Source: Actinomadura madurae
GTDB taxonomy: Bacteria; Actinomycetota; Actinomycetes; Streptosporangiales; Streptosporangiaceae
DNA length: 64,000 bases
Direction of reading: 5' to 3'
Assembly (NCBI RefSeq): GCF_900115095.1
Contig: NZ_FOVH01000001.1
Location: 958,000-1,021,999, forward strand
The position numbers and the translations under genes are program-made. Below are positions 17,076 through 25,160 of the stretch, piece after piece. The notes below the pieces were generated by a model that saw only the letters and a program-made list of their open reading frames with translations, did no database searches and was not told the DNA's origin. Positions within the stretch are counted from its first letter, which is position 1, and every line of letters begins with the position of its first letter.

Positions 17076-19583
17076 GTGAGCCTTATCGATGAGCTGCCCT
17101 CCAGAGACGACAGTGACGCCGATTCGCTCTTCGAGGCGTTCGAGCGGTGGGTGTCCGGGCGCGGGATCACGCTGTATCCCGCGCAGGAGGAGGCGCTCAT
17201 CGAGGTCGTGTCGGGCGCCAACGTGATCCTGTCGACGCCGACCGGGTCCGGGAAGAGCCTGGTGGCGGCGGGGGCGCTGTTCGCGGCGCTCGGCCGGGAC
17301 CAGATCGCGTTCTACACGGCGCCGATCAAGGCGCTGGTGTCGGAGAAGTTCTTCGACATGTGCGAGATGTTCGGGCGCGAGAACGTCGGGATGATGACCG
17401 GCGACGCGAGCGTGAACGCCGACGCGCCGATCATCTGCTGCACGGCCGAGGTGCTGGCGAACATCGCGCTGCGGGACGGGGCCGACGCCGACATCGGCGT
17501 GGTGGTCATGGACGAGTTCCATTTCTACGCCGAGCCCGAGCGGGGATGGGCGTGGCAGATCCCGCTGCTGGAGCTGCCGCAGGCCCAGTTCCTGCTGATG
17601 TCGGCCACCCTGGGGGACGTCGCGTTCTTCCAGAAGGACCTGACGCGGCGGACGGGGCGGCAGACGGCGCTGGTCACGTCGGCGGAGCGGCCGGTCCCGC
17701 TGATCTACGACTACCGGGTGACGCCGCTGCACGAGACGATCGAGGAGCTGCTGGCCGAGCAGAAGGCGCCGATCTACCTGGTGCACTTCACGCAGGCGGC
17801 GGCGATCGAGCGGGCGCAGTCGCTGATGAGCATCAATGTGTGCACCAAGGCGGAGAAGGCCCGGATCGCCGAGCTGATCGGCAACTTCCGGTTCACGACG
17901 AAGTTCGGGCGCAACCTGTCGCGGTTCGTCCGGCACGGGATCGGGGTGCACCACGCCGGGATGCTGCCCAAGTACCGGCGGCTGGTGGAGCGGCTGGCGC
18001 AGGCCGGGCTGCTGAAGGTCATCTGCGGGACCGACACGCTCGGCGTCGGCGTCAACGTGCCGATCCGGACGGTGGTGTTCACCGCGCTGAGCAAGTACGA
18101 CGGGCACCGGGTGCGGCGGCTGCGGGCGCGGGAGTTCCACCAGATCGCCGGGCGGGCCGGGCGGGCCGGGTTCGACACGGTCGGGTTCGTCGTCGCGCAG
18201 GCGCCCGAGCACGTGGTGGAGAACGAGAAGGCGCTCGCCAAGGCCGGCGATGATCCGAAGAAGCGGCGGAAGGTCCAGCGCAAGAAGCCGCCGGAGGGGT
18301 TCGTCGGCTGGGACGAGGAGGTCTTCAGGAAGCTGCAGGAGGCCGAGCCGGAGATGCTCCGGTCCCGGTTCCAGGTCAGCCACGCGATGCTGCTGTCGGT
18401 GATCGCGCGGCCCGGCAACGCGTTCCAGGCGATGAAGCGGCTGCTGACCGACAACCACGAGGAGCCGGCCGCGCGGCGCCGGCACATCTCGCGGGCGATC
18501 GCGATCTACCGGTCGCTGCTGGCGGGCGGTGTGGTCGAGGCGCTGCCCGAGCCGGACGACGCCGGACGGTACGCGCGGATCACCGTCGACCTCCAGGAGG
18601 ACTTCGCGCTCAACCAGGCGCTGTCGACGTTCGCGCTGGCCGCGTTCGAGGTGCTCGACCCGGCGTCGCCCACGTACGCGCTGGACGTCCTGTCGGTGAT
18701 CGAGGCGACGCTGGACGATCCGCGGCAGATCCTCGCCGCGCAGGTCAACAAGGCGCGCGGCGAGGCCGTCCAGGAGATGAAGGCCGAGGGGATCGAGTAC
18801 GAGGAGCGGATGGAGTTGCTCCAGGACGTCGACCACCCCAAGCCGCTGGAGGACGAGCTCGACGCCGCGTACGAGATCTACCGGGCCGGGCATCCGTGGG
18901 TCGGCGACCATCCGCTGCGGCCGAAGTCGGTCGTGCGCGACATGTACGAGCGCGCGATGACGTTCACCGAGTACATCGGGTACTACGAGCTGGCGCGGGC
19001 CGAGGGCCTCGTCCTGCGGTACCTGTCGGGGGCGTACAAGGCACTGCAGCAGACCGTCCCGGAGTCGATCAAGACCGATGACCTGATCGACCTGATCGAG
19101 TGGCTGGGCGAGCTGGTCCGGCAGGTGGACTCCAGCCTGCTGGACGAGTGGGAGCAGCTCGCCAACCCCGCCGACGAGGACCTGGACGAGCCGATCGAGG
19201 AGCGGGTCGCGAAGGTGACCGCGAACGCGCGGGCGTTCCGGGTGCTGGTGCGCAACGCGATGTTCCGGCGGGTGGAGCTGGCGGCGCTGGAGCGCTACGC
19301 CGAGCTCGGCGAGCTGGACCCCGACTTCGGCGCCGGCGCGTGGGCGGACGCCATGGACGGCTACTTCGAGGAGCACGACGAGCTGCTCACCGGGCCGGAC
19401 GCGCGCGGGCCGAAGCTGCTGCAGATCGAGGAGGTGCCGGAGGACGCCCTGTGGCGGGTCCGGCAGGTGTTCGACGACCCCGAGGGCCATCACGACTGGG
19501 GCATCAGCGCCGAGGTCGACCTCGCGGGTTCCGACCAGGAGGGCGAGGCCGTCGTCCGGGTGACCGGCGTCGACCGGATGTAG
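17076..19583 (+). CDS. DUF3516-containing Ski2-like DEAD/DEAH helicase
   Basis: 835-aa ATP-dependent RNA/DNA helicase-like protein. Motifs: Walker A TPTGSGKS at 54-61, motif II DEFH at 146-149 (DEVH is usual for Ski2-like enzymes), SAT at 176-178, GVHHAGMLP near 290 and motif VI QIAGRAGRAG at 356-365. A Lys/Arg-rich insert (about 385-400) and the C-terminal DUF3516 region (about 450-835) follow. GTG 17076 matches the usual MSLID start of homologs. ATG 17028 overlapping the upstream stop is the alternative. The nucleic-acid target is unknown. Confidence 0.88.
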   Translation: MSLIDELPSRDDSDADSLFEAFERWVSGRGITLYPAQEEALIEVVSGANVILSTPTGSGKSLVAAGALFAALGRDQIAFYTAPIKALVSEKFFDMCEMFGRENVGMMTGDASVNADAPIICCTAEVLANIALRDGADADIGVVVMDEFHFYAEPERGWAWQIPLLELPQAQFLLMSATLGDVAFFQKDLTRRTGRQTALVTSAERPVPLIYDYRVTPLHETIEELLAEQKAPIYLVHFTQAAAIERAQSLMSINVCTKAEKARIAELIGNFRFTTKFGRNLSRFVRHGIGVHHAGMLPKYRRLVERLAQAGLLKVICGTDTLGVGVNVPIRTVVFTALSKYDGHRVRRLRAREFHQIAGRAGRAGFDTVGFVVAQAPEHVVENEKALAKAGDDPKKRRKVQRKKPPEGFVGWDEEVFRKLQEAEPEMLRSRFQVSHAMLLSVIARPGNAFQAMKRLLTDNHEEPAARRRHISRAIAIYRSLLAGGVVEALPEPDDAGRYARITVDLQEDFALNQALSTFALAAFEVLDPASPTYALDVLSVIEATLDDPRQILAAQVNKARGEAVQEMKAEGIEYEERMELLQDVDHPKPLEDELDAAYEIYRAGHPWVGDHPLRPKSVVRDMYERAMTFTEYIGYYELARAEGLVLRYLSGAYKALQQTVPESIKTDDLIDLIEWLGELVRQVDSSLLDEWEQLANPADEDLDEPIEERVAKVTANARAFRVLVRNAMFRRVELAALERYAELGELDPDFGAGAWADAMDGYFEEHDELLTGPDARGPKLLQIEEVPEDALWRVRQVFDDPEGHHDWGISAEVDLAGSDQEGEAVVRVTGVDRM

Positions 19584-19593
19584 GAGGCCGATG

Positions 19594-20394
19594 ATGGTGC
19601 AGGTCGCGGTGGCGCAGTTCGCGCCGGGCACGGGCAAGGACGAGAACCTGGCGGCGATCGGCAAGCTGGCCGGTGAGGCGGCCGGGCGCGGCGCGAAGGT
19701 CGTCGTGTTCCCCGAGTTCGCGATGTTCACCGCGCCGAAGATGGACCGGCGGTTCGTCGACTCCGCCGAGCCGCTGGACGGTCCGTTCGTGACCGGCCTC
19801 GGCGACCTGGCGCGCCGCCACGGCGTCCACCTGGTGGCGGGGGTCAACGAGCGCCTGGACGACCCGGACCGCATCTCCAACACGCTCGTCGCCCTCGCGC
19901 CCGGCGGCGGCGTCGTCGCCGAGTACCGCAAGATCCACCTGTACGACGCGTTCGGGTACGAGGAGTCGGCGCTGGTCCGGCACGGCGCCATCGGCGAGCC
20001 GGAGACCTTCACGGTGGACGGCGTCACGTTCGGCATGCAGACCTGCTACGACGTGCGGTTCCCGGAGGTGACGCGGCGGATCGTGGACGCCGGCGCCGAC
20101 GTCCTCGCGCTGCCCGCCGAGTGGGTGCCGGGCCCGCTCAAGGAGGACCACTGGCGGACGCTGGTGCGGGCCCGCGCGATCGAGAACACGATCTACGTGG
20201 CGGCGGCCGGCCAGTGCGCCCCGACCGGCGCCGGCAACAGCATGATCGTCGACCCGATGGGCGTGGTCACGGCCGCCCTGGGGGAGGGTCCGGGGATCGC
20301 GGCGGGCGAGGTCTCGCCCGAGCGCGTGGGCGCCGTCCGGGGGAAGAACCCGGCGCTCGCCCTGCGCCGTTTCACCGTCACCCCGGCCGGCTAG
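19594..20394 (+). CDS. Carbon-nitrogen hydrolase (nitrilase superfamily)
   Basis: 266-aa amidase-like enzyme with the full Glu-Lys-Cys catalytic triad: E41 (FPEFAMF), K113 (EYRKIHLYDAFGYEES) and C151 (QTCYDVRFPE). The motifs resemble Nit1/Nit2-type enzymes, which clean up deaminated glutathione or omega-amides, but the substrate is not fixed by sequence. AGGAGG at 19582-19587 overlaps the helicase stop and favours ATG 19594 over ATG 19591. The 10-base gap suggests co-transcription with the helicase. Confidence 0.88.
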   Translation: MVQVAVAQFAPGTGKDENLAAIGKLAGEAAGRGAKVVVFPEFAMFTAPKMDRRFVDSAEPLDGPFVTGLGDLARRHGVHLVAGVNERLDDPDRISNTLVALAPGGGVVAEYRKIHLYDAFGYEESALVRHGAIGEPETFTVDGVTFGMQTCYDVRFPEVTRRIVDAGADVLALPAEWVPGPLKEDHWRTLVRARAIENTIYVAAAGQCAPTGAGNSMIVDPMGVVTAALGEGPGIAAGEVSPERVGAVRGKNPALALRRFTVTPAG

Positions 20395-20430
20395 GACACC
20401 GCCTCGGCGGCGCGGCGCGGCCGAGGGTCC

Positions 20431-20456
20431 TTGACAAATGAGTGAGCACTCACTCA
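20431..20456. promoter_or_regulatory. -35 element and TetR-type palindrome before the LLM gene
   Basis: A consensus TTGACA (20431-20436) is followed by TGAGTGAG-CA-CTCACTCA (20439-20456), 8-bp arms around two bases. The palindrome fills the spacer of the promoter, as expected for a TetR-family repressor site. No TetR gene is nearby, so the repressor would act in trans. Confidence 0.65.
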
Positions 20457-20492
20457 AATGGAGTGCATCCGAGGTGGACGGGAGGCGGGACG

Positions 20493-21335
20493 ATGGCCGA
20501 TCGGCGGTTCAGGTTCGCGGTGATGGTGGGGTGGGCGCGCAGCGGCGCCGACTGGGCGGCGCAGGCGCGCCGGGCGGAGGAGCTCGGGTACGCGACCCTG
20601 CTGACCCCCGACACGTCCGGCACGGCCATGCCCGCGGCGACGCTCGCCGCGGCGGCGGGCGCCACGACGACGCTGCGGGTCGGCACGTTCGTGCTCTCCG
20701 CGGCGACCCGGCCGCCGCACATGATCGCGTGGGAGGCGGCCTCGATGGCGCTCGCCACCGGCGACCGGTTCGAGCTCGGGATCGGCGCGGGCCGTCCCGG
20801 CGGGGAGGACGACGCCGCGGTCTTCGGCGTTCCGTACGGATCGGGCGCCGAGCGGATCGCCCGGGTGGAGGCGGCGCTGGACGCGGTCGCGAACCCGCCG
20901 GAGGGGCTGTTCGCGGGGACCGGCCGCCCGCCGCGCGTGGTCGTGGCGGCGTCCCGGCCCCGGATGCTGGACCTGGCGGCGCGGCGGGCCGACACGGTCG
21001 CGTTCGGCGTCCCGCCGATGACCGGCGACGCCGAGCTCGCCGGATACGTGGACGTCGTCCGGAAGGCGGCGGGGGAGCGGTTCGACGACCTGGAGCTGTG
21101 CACGCAGGTGCACGTGGTCGGCGACGAAGTTCCGGAGTGGCTGGGCCGCCAGATGGACGTGGACCTCGCCGCCATGGCGACATCGGACGTGATCGCGAAG
21201 CTGTCCGGGACGCCCCGGGAGATGGCGGACACGCTCGCCCGCCGGCGCGACGAGCTGGGCGTGTCGTACGTGTCGGTCTCCTCCGCGTTCGTCGAGGAGT
21301 TCGCGCCCGTGGTGGAGTTGCTCGCCGGTCGGTGA
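20493..21335 (+). CDS. LLM-class F420-dependent oxidoreductase
   Basis: 280-aa TIM-barrel luciferase-like monooxygenase family member. FAVMVGWARSGADWAAQARRAEELGY opens the barrel, LRVGTFVLSAATRPP and RFELGIGAGRPG are the typical LLM segments, and VVVAASRPRMLDLAARRADTV marks the cofactor side. Such enzymes usually reduce or oxidise with coenzyme F420 or FMN; the substrate is unknown. ATG 20493 follows GGGAGGCGGG. It stands alone under a palindromic operator, so it looks inducible. Confidence 0.87.
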   Translation: MADRRFRFAVMVGWARSGADWAAQARRAEELGYATLLTPDTSGTAMPAATLAAAAGATTTLRVGTFVLSAATRPPHMIAWEAASMALATGDRFELGIGAGRPGGEDDAAVFGVPYGSGAERIARVEAALDAVANPPEGLFAGTGRPPRVVVAASRPRMLDLAARRADTVAFGVPPMTGDAELAGYVDVVRKAAGERFDDLELCTQVHVVGDEVPEWLGRQMDVDLAAMATSDVIAKLSGTPREMADTLARRRDELGVSYVSVSSAFVEEFAPVVELLAGR

Positions 21336-21414
21336 CGGCCGCCGGTGTATCGAGCCGGCAACGGTCGAGCCGGTTCCGCGTGTCCGGGCGTGCGCTCAGC
21401 GTGACGATCGGTGG

Positions 21415-21930
21415 GTGCGCCTTTCCTCCAGCCTCCCGCCCGCCGGATTCACCCGCGCCGAACCGAGGCCGCCCGCCCGCCGCCCTCCTCGCGCGGCCGT
21501 CGTCGCCGTCGCGCTCGTCCTGGGCGCCGGACTGTTCCTGGCCGTCGGCCACGGGACGGCCCGGACGGTCCCGGCCCGCACGGTGACGCCGGACGCCGCC
21601 ACCCCGGCCGCGTCCGCCCGGCCGTCGCCCGCCCGGCCCTCACCCGCCTCGTCCCGCACCGGGCGGACCGCGGCGGAGCCGCATGCCCGGTCGTCCGCCC
21701 ACCGTCCCCGGGTGCCGCGGCGGGTCCCCCGCCGGACGCGCGCGGCCCCGTCACCGCGCGAGAAGGGCCGGCCCGCGCACCGGCCCCGCCCGGCCAAGAC
21801 GCGCACGCCGCGCGCCGTCCGTCCGGCGGCCCCGTCGTGGATCGCCGCCGAGTGCCGGCGGAGGTACCCGGCCGATCCCTTCCGCAGGTCCGCGTGCGTC
21901 GCCGCGCTCACGGAGGCTTTCGGAGGCTGA
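21415..21930 (+). CDS. Membrane-anchored Pro/Arg-rich hypothetical protein
   Basis: 171 aa from GTG 21415: a short Pro/Arg-rich cytoplasmic start, one transmembrane segment (about 28-44), a long low-complexity stretch rich in Pro, Ala, Arg, Thr and Ser (about 48-140), and a small C-terminal unit with two cysteines (WIAAECRR and RRSACVAALTEAF) that may be disulfide-linked outside the cell. No family is recognised. No strong ribosome site is visible and the composition is biased, so it is less certain than its neighbours. Confidence 0.5.
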   Translation: MRLSSSLPPAGFTRAEPRPPARRPPRAAVVAVALVLGAGLFLAVGHGTARTVPARTVTPDAATPAASARPSPARPSPASSRTGRTAAEPHARSSAHRPRVPRRVPRRTRAAPSPREKGRPAHRPRPAKTRTPRAVRPAAPSWIAAECRRRYPADPFRRSACVAALTEAFGG

Positions 21931-21961
21931 GGGAACTCACCGGCCACCCGGGGAGTCGTAC

Positions 21962-22903
21962 ATGACCATGAACCCCAGCGGACACGACATCATCGGCATG
22001 TCACTCATAGACGCCTTCGCGCAGCGCGGCTACCGGGCGGAGCTGACGGCTCCCGACACCGTCGCCGTGACGCTCAAGGACGGCAACCGCGCGCAGGCGG
22101 ACATCGCCCAGTGGCGGCAGCACGCCGGGCGCAACCCGCGGTCCGCGCTGCCCGGCATCGCGGCCCAGTACGCCGACCAGGCGGTCCAGGCCTTCGAGCG
22201 GCAGGCGCCCCCCGCCCCCTCCGGCGGGGGGCTCGACACCGCGAGCCTGCGCGTCCGCCTCTACCCGGAGAACGCCCTCGACGAGCGGATGCAGGCCGCC
22301 CTGGTGACCCGGCCGTTCGCGCCGGGCCTGCTCCAGGCCGTCGTCGTCGACTACCCGGACTCGATCGTGCCGCTGAACCGCGCGGACCTCGGCGGGCTCG
22401 CCGAGGCCGCGGCGTTCGGGCACGCGCTGGCGCAGTCGATCGAGCGGGAGCCCCACTACGTCCAGCCCCAGGACCTGAACGGGGTGAAGATGTCCAACAT
22501 CGGGGAGCAGCACCGCTACATCGGCGCGCACGCGCAGGTCCTGCGGCGCCATTTCCCCGGCCCGCTCCCGTTCGGCGCGCTGGTGGCGTTCCCGCTGCCG
22601 GAGTACGTGACGGTCCATGAGATCGGGACGGAGCAGCACCTGGTCCTCGCGCTGAAGACCGTGCAGGACGTCGCGGCCAGGCTCGCCGGGTCGGGCGAGA
22701 AGCCGATCACCGCGCAGGTGTACTGGTGGCGGCCCGGCCAGTACGAGGCGATGGCGGAGCGCGACGCGCTGTTCTCCGGGCGCGTCCCGGACCTGCGGCC
22801 GGTCGGCGTTCAGGTCGAGCAGGACGGGGAGCGCCTCCAGGTCGGCCTCGTCGGCGACCACACCGCCGAGCTCGTCCAGGGCTGGGAGGCCGCCCGCGGC
22901 TGA
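21962..22903 (+). CDS. Conserved-looking hypothetical protein
   Basis: 313-aa soluble protein without signal or membrane segment. It has an N-terminal helical part (SLIDAFAQRGYRAEL), a QWRQHAGRN linker and a C-terminal alpha/beta region. I cannot name a family with confidence; the LRVRLYPENAL to VVDYPDSIVPLNRADL stretch recalls DUF1444-type proteins only weakly. ATG 21962 is the first Met after the stop of the preceding gene; codon use is normal. It is convergent with the FAD oxidase gene 5 bases away. Confidence 0.7.
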   Translation: MTMNPSGHDIIGMSLIDAFAQRGYRAELTAPDTVAVTLKDGNRAQADIAQWRQHAGRNPRSALPGIAAQYADQAVQAFERQAPPAPSGGGLDTASLRVRLYPENALDERMQAALVTRPFAPGLLQAVVVDYPDSIVPLNRADLGGLAEAAAFGHALAQSIEREPHYVQPQDLNGVKMSNIGEQHRYIGAHAQVLRRHFPGPLPFGALVAFPLPEYVTVHEIGTEQHLVLALKTVQDVAARLAGSGEKPITAQVYWWRPGQYEAMAERDALFSGRVPDLRPVGVQVEQDGERLQVGLVGDHTAELVQGWEAARG

Positions 22904-22908
22904 TCGGG

Positions 22909-24288
22909 TCAGGGCGTCCCGAAGACCTTGCCCGGGTTGAACACGCCCGCCGGGTCGAGCGCGTCCTTCACCGCGTGGTGCAGGGCGATCACGGCCGGGT
23001 CCAGCTCGTCGTGCAGGCCGCGCCGCTTGAGCAGGCCGACGCCGTGCTCGCCGGTGACGGTGCCGCCGAGGGCGATCGCGTCGGCGACGATGCGGTCGAA
23101 GGCGCGCTGGGCCCGGACGCGGGCCGCGTCGTCCCCGGCCGGCGCGATGATCAGCGGGTGCAGGTTGCCGTCGCCCGCGTGGGCGATGTTGGCGATGTGG
23201 GTGCCGGTGTCCGCGGCGGCGGCCTCGATGCGGGTCAGCATCTCCGGGACGAGGCCGCGCGGCACGCACACGTCCTCGGTCAGGACGGGGCCGAGCCGTT
23301 CGAGCGCCGGGTAGGCGAGCCGGCGCGCGGCGAACAGCGCGTCCGCCTCGGCCTCGTCGGACGACCGGGCGCTCCAGGTCGCGCCCGCCTCCTTGAACAG
23401 CCGCGCCATCGCGTCGGCCTCCGCCTCCCCGGACTCGCCGGGCAGGTCGGTGCGGCCGAGGAGCAGGACGTCCGCGTCCGCGGACAGGCCCATGTTGCGC
23501 CACGCGTCGACCGCCCGGAGGCAGTGCCGGTCGATCAGCTCCAGCGCGCTCGGGACGATCCCGGCCGCGGTGACCTTGGCGACGGCCTCGCCCGCGGCCT
23601 GGAGGGTGTCGAAGTACCCGACGACGGTGTGCTCGGGGGCGCGGGCACCGCGCAGCCGCACGGTGACCTCGGTGATCACGCCGAGGGTGCCCTCGGACCC
23701 GACCATGAGCCCGCACAGGTCGTACCCGGCGACGCCCTTGGCCGTCCGGCGGCCGAGCCGGACCACCTCGCCGCGCCCCACGACCGCCTCCAGCGCGAGG
23801 ACGTAGTCGCGGGTCACGCCGTACTTGACGCAGCACAGGCCGCCCGCGTTGGTGGCCACGTTCCCGCCGATCGTCGACCAGGGCGCGCTCGCCGGGTCGG
23901 GCGGGTACCAGAGCCCCCGCTCGGCGCAGGCCAGCCGGAGGGCGTCGTTGACGACCCCCGGCTGGACGACCGCGAGCCGCTCGGCGGCGTCGATCTCGAC
24001 GATCTCGTCCATCGCCTCCAGGGACAGCAGCACGCAGCCGTCCAGCGCGTTCGCGCCGCCCGACAGCCCGGTGCCCGCGCCGCGCGGGACGATCGGCACG
24101 CCCTGCTCCGCGCACACGGTGACCACCGCCCGCACGTCCTCGGTCGAACCGGCCCGGACGAGCGCCGCGGGCGCCCCGTAGGGCGCCCACTCCGCCTCGT
24201 CGTGCGCGTAGGAGGCGATCACGTCGGAGTCGGTGACGATCCGGTCGGCGGGGACGAGGCGGCGCAGCGAATCCAGCGGTTCGGGCAT
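22909..24288 (-). CDS. FAD-linked oxidase, GlcD-like
   Basis: 459-aa flavoprotein of the vanillyl-alcohol-oxidase/PCMH type. The FAD-binding part carries PRGAGTGLSGGANAL (about 68-82) and the STIGGNVATNAGGLCCVKYG signature. The C-terminal FAD-oxidase domain has HIANIAHAGDGNLHP and GEHGVGLLK. This matches the glycolate/D-lactate dehydrogenase catalytic subunit GlcD. No GlcE/GlcF partner genes are adjacent, so it may act alone as a 2-hydroxyacid dehydrogenase. Confidence 0.88.
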   Translation of the reverse strand: MPEPLDSLRRLVPADRIVTDSDVIASYAHDEAEWAPYGAPAALVRAGSTEDVRAVVTVCAEQGVPIVPRGAGTGLSGGANALDGCVLLSLEAMDEIVEIDAAERLAVVQPGVVNDALRLACAERGLWYPPDPASAPWSTIGGNVATNAGGLCCVKYGVTRDYVLALEAVVGRGEVVRLGRRTAKGVAGYDLCGLMVGSEGTLGVITEVTVRLRGARAPEHTVVGYFDTLQAAGEAVAKVTAAGIVPSALELIDRHCLRAVDAWRNMGLSADADVLLLGRTDLPGESGEAEADAMARLFKEAGATWSARSSDEAEADALFAARRLAYPALERLGPVLTEDVCVPRGLVPEMLTRIEAAAADTGTHIANIAHAGDGNLHPLIIAPAGDDAARVRAQRAFDRIVADAIALGGTVTGEHGVGLLKRRGLHDELDPAVIALHHAVKDALDPAGVFNPGKVFGTP

Positions 24289-24314
24289 GTCCCCACGTAA
24301 TCACATGATCGCGG

Positions 24315-24863
24315 TCATGCCGCCTCGGCGGAGAGCAGCCGTTCCACGTGGGCGCGCAGCGCCGCGACGTCCACGCCCGCCTCGCTCAGGATCCTCACCG
24401 ACATGAACTCCTTGTCGTGCAGGACGCCGAGCAGGACGTGCCCGCTGCGAATCTGCTTCTGCTTGAGCCGGATCGCGTGCCGCAGGCTCAGCTCCAGCGC
24501 CTTCTTGGCCCTCGGCGTGAACGGGATGTGGCCCTTGGGGAAGCGTCGGCGTCGACCCGCGGGAACGTCGAGCGCGCCCTCCCCGAAGACCTCCTCGGTG
24601 GCCTCGCGGACGGCGTCCAGGTCGATGCCGAGGGTGCTCAGCGCCTCCGGGTCGAGCGGATCCTCGCCCTTCCGGGCGATCCGCCGCCCGATGGCGGACG
24701 CCTCCACCCCGTGTTCGGTGAGAACCCGTGCCGTGGCGTCGTCGCCGTCCAGCAGGGAGAGCAGCAGATGCTCGGTGCCGATGAAGGGCGTGCCGAGCGC
24801 ACGCGCCTGCTCCTGCGCACCGGTGACCACTCGCCGCGCGCCCTCGGTGAATCGCTCGAACAT
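24315..24863 (-). CDS. Stand-alone ClpC-type N-terminal domain protein
   Basis: 182 aa with only the two Clp_N repeats: residues 1-55 (MFERFTEGARRVV, FIGTEHLLLSLL) and 110-180 (GHIPFTPRAKKALELSLR, SGHVLLGVLHD). There is no AAA+ ATPase module. A charged insert of about 45 residues separates the repeats. F2 and F115 line up with ClpC1 F2 and F80, the contacts of cyclomarin-type ClpC1 inhibitors. It could be an adaptor, or a decoy that binds ClpC-targeting toxins, as described for mycobacterial ClpC2. It lies 4 bases after the HTH gene, in one operon. Confidence 0.87.
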   Translation of the reverse strand: MFERFTEGARRVVTGAQEQARALGTPFIGTEHLLLSLLDGDDATARVLTEHGVEASAIGRRIARKGEDPLDPEALSTLGIDLDAVREATEEVFGEGALDVPAGRRRRFPKGHIPFTPRAKKALELSLRHAIRLKQKQIRSGHVLLGVLHDKEFMSVRILSEAGVDVAALRAHVERLLSAEAA

Positions 24864-24867
24864 CCTT

Positions 24868-25101
24868 CTACTGCTCCTTCTTGAGTAGGCGGCGGCCGCC
24901 GCCGTGCTTCTTGTGGACGGCCTGCCTGCTCACGCCGAGGCAGACCGCGATCTCCTGCCAGGACCAGCCCTGGTCGCGGGCGCTCTGGACCTGCAGCGCC
25001 TCCAGCCGCTCCGCCAGCTCGCGCAGCGCCCGCACGGCCCGCAGGCCCACCGCGGGGTCCCGGCTGCTCGCCTCCTGGGCGAGCGTCACTCCATCGCTCA
25101 T
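24868..25101 (-). CDS. Small HTH regulator of the ClpC-N-domain operon
   Basis: 77-aa protein: an N-terminal amphipathic helix (about 15-40), then a helix-turn-helix WSWQEIAVCLGVSRQAVHKKHG and a basic tail. ATG 25101 is preferred because a promoter TTGACA-N17-TACATT ends 7 bases upstream with no ribosome site, a leaderless layout. TTG 25110 would add three residues but overlaps the -10. Two palindromes cover its promoter, so autoregulation is likely. Confidence 0.82.
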   Translation of the reverse strand: MSDGVTLAQEASSRDPAVGLRAVRALRELAERLEALQVQSARDQGWSWQEIAVCLGVSRQAVHKKHGGGRRLLKKEQ

Positions 25102-25148
25102 GGCTGTCAATGTAGGTTGACAGCCATCTCATGTCAACCAACGTTGAC
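25102..25148 (-). promoter_or_regulatory. Leaderless promoter with two palindromic operators
   Basis: On the minus strand the -35 is TTGACA (25132-25137), the spacer 17 bases and the -10 TACATT (25109-25114), ending 7 bases before ATG 25101. One palindrome, GGCTGTCAA-N6-TTGACAGCC (25102-25125, perfect 9-bp arms), covers the -10. A second, GTCAAC-N4-GTTGAC (25133-25148), covers the -35. They share the TGTCAA/TTGACA core, so one dimeric repressor could bind both. Confidence 0.8.
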
Positions 25149-25160
25149 GGTTGGGGCGCG

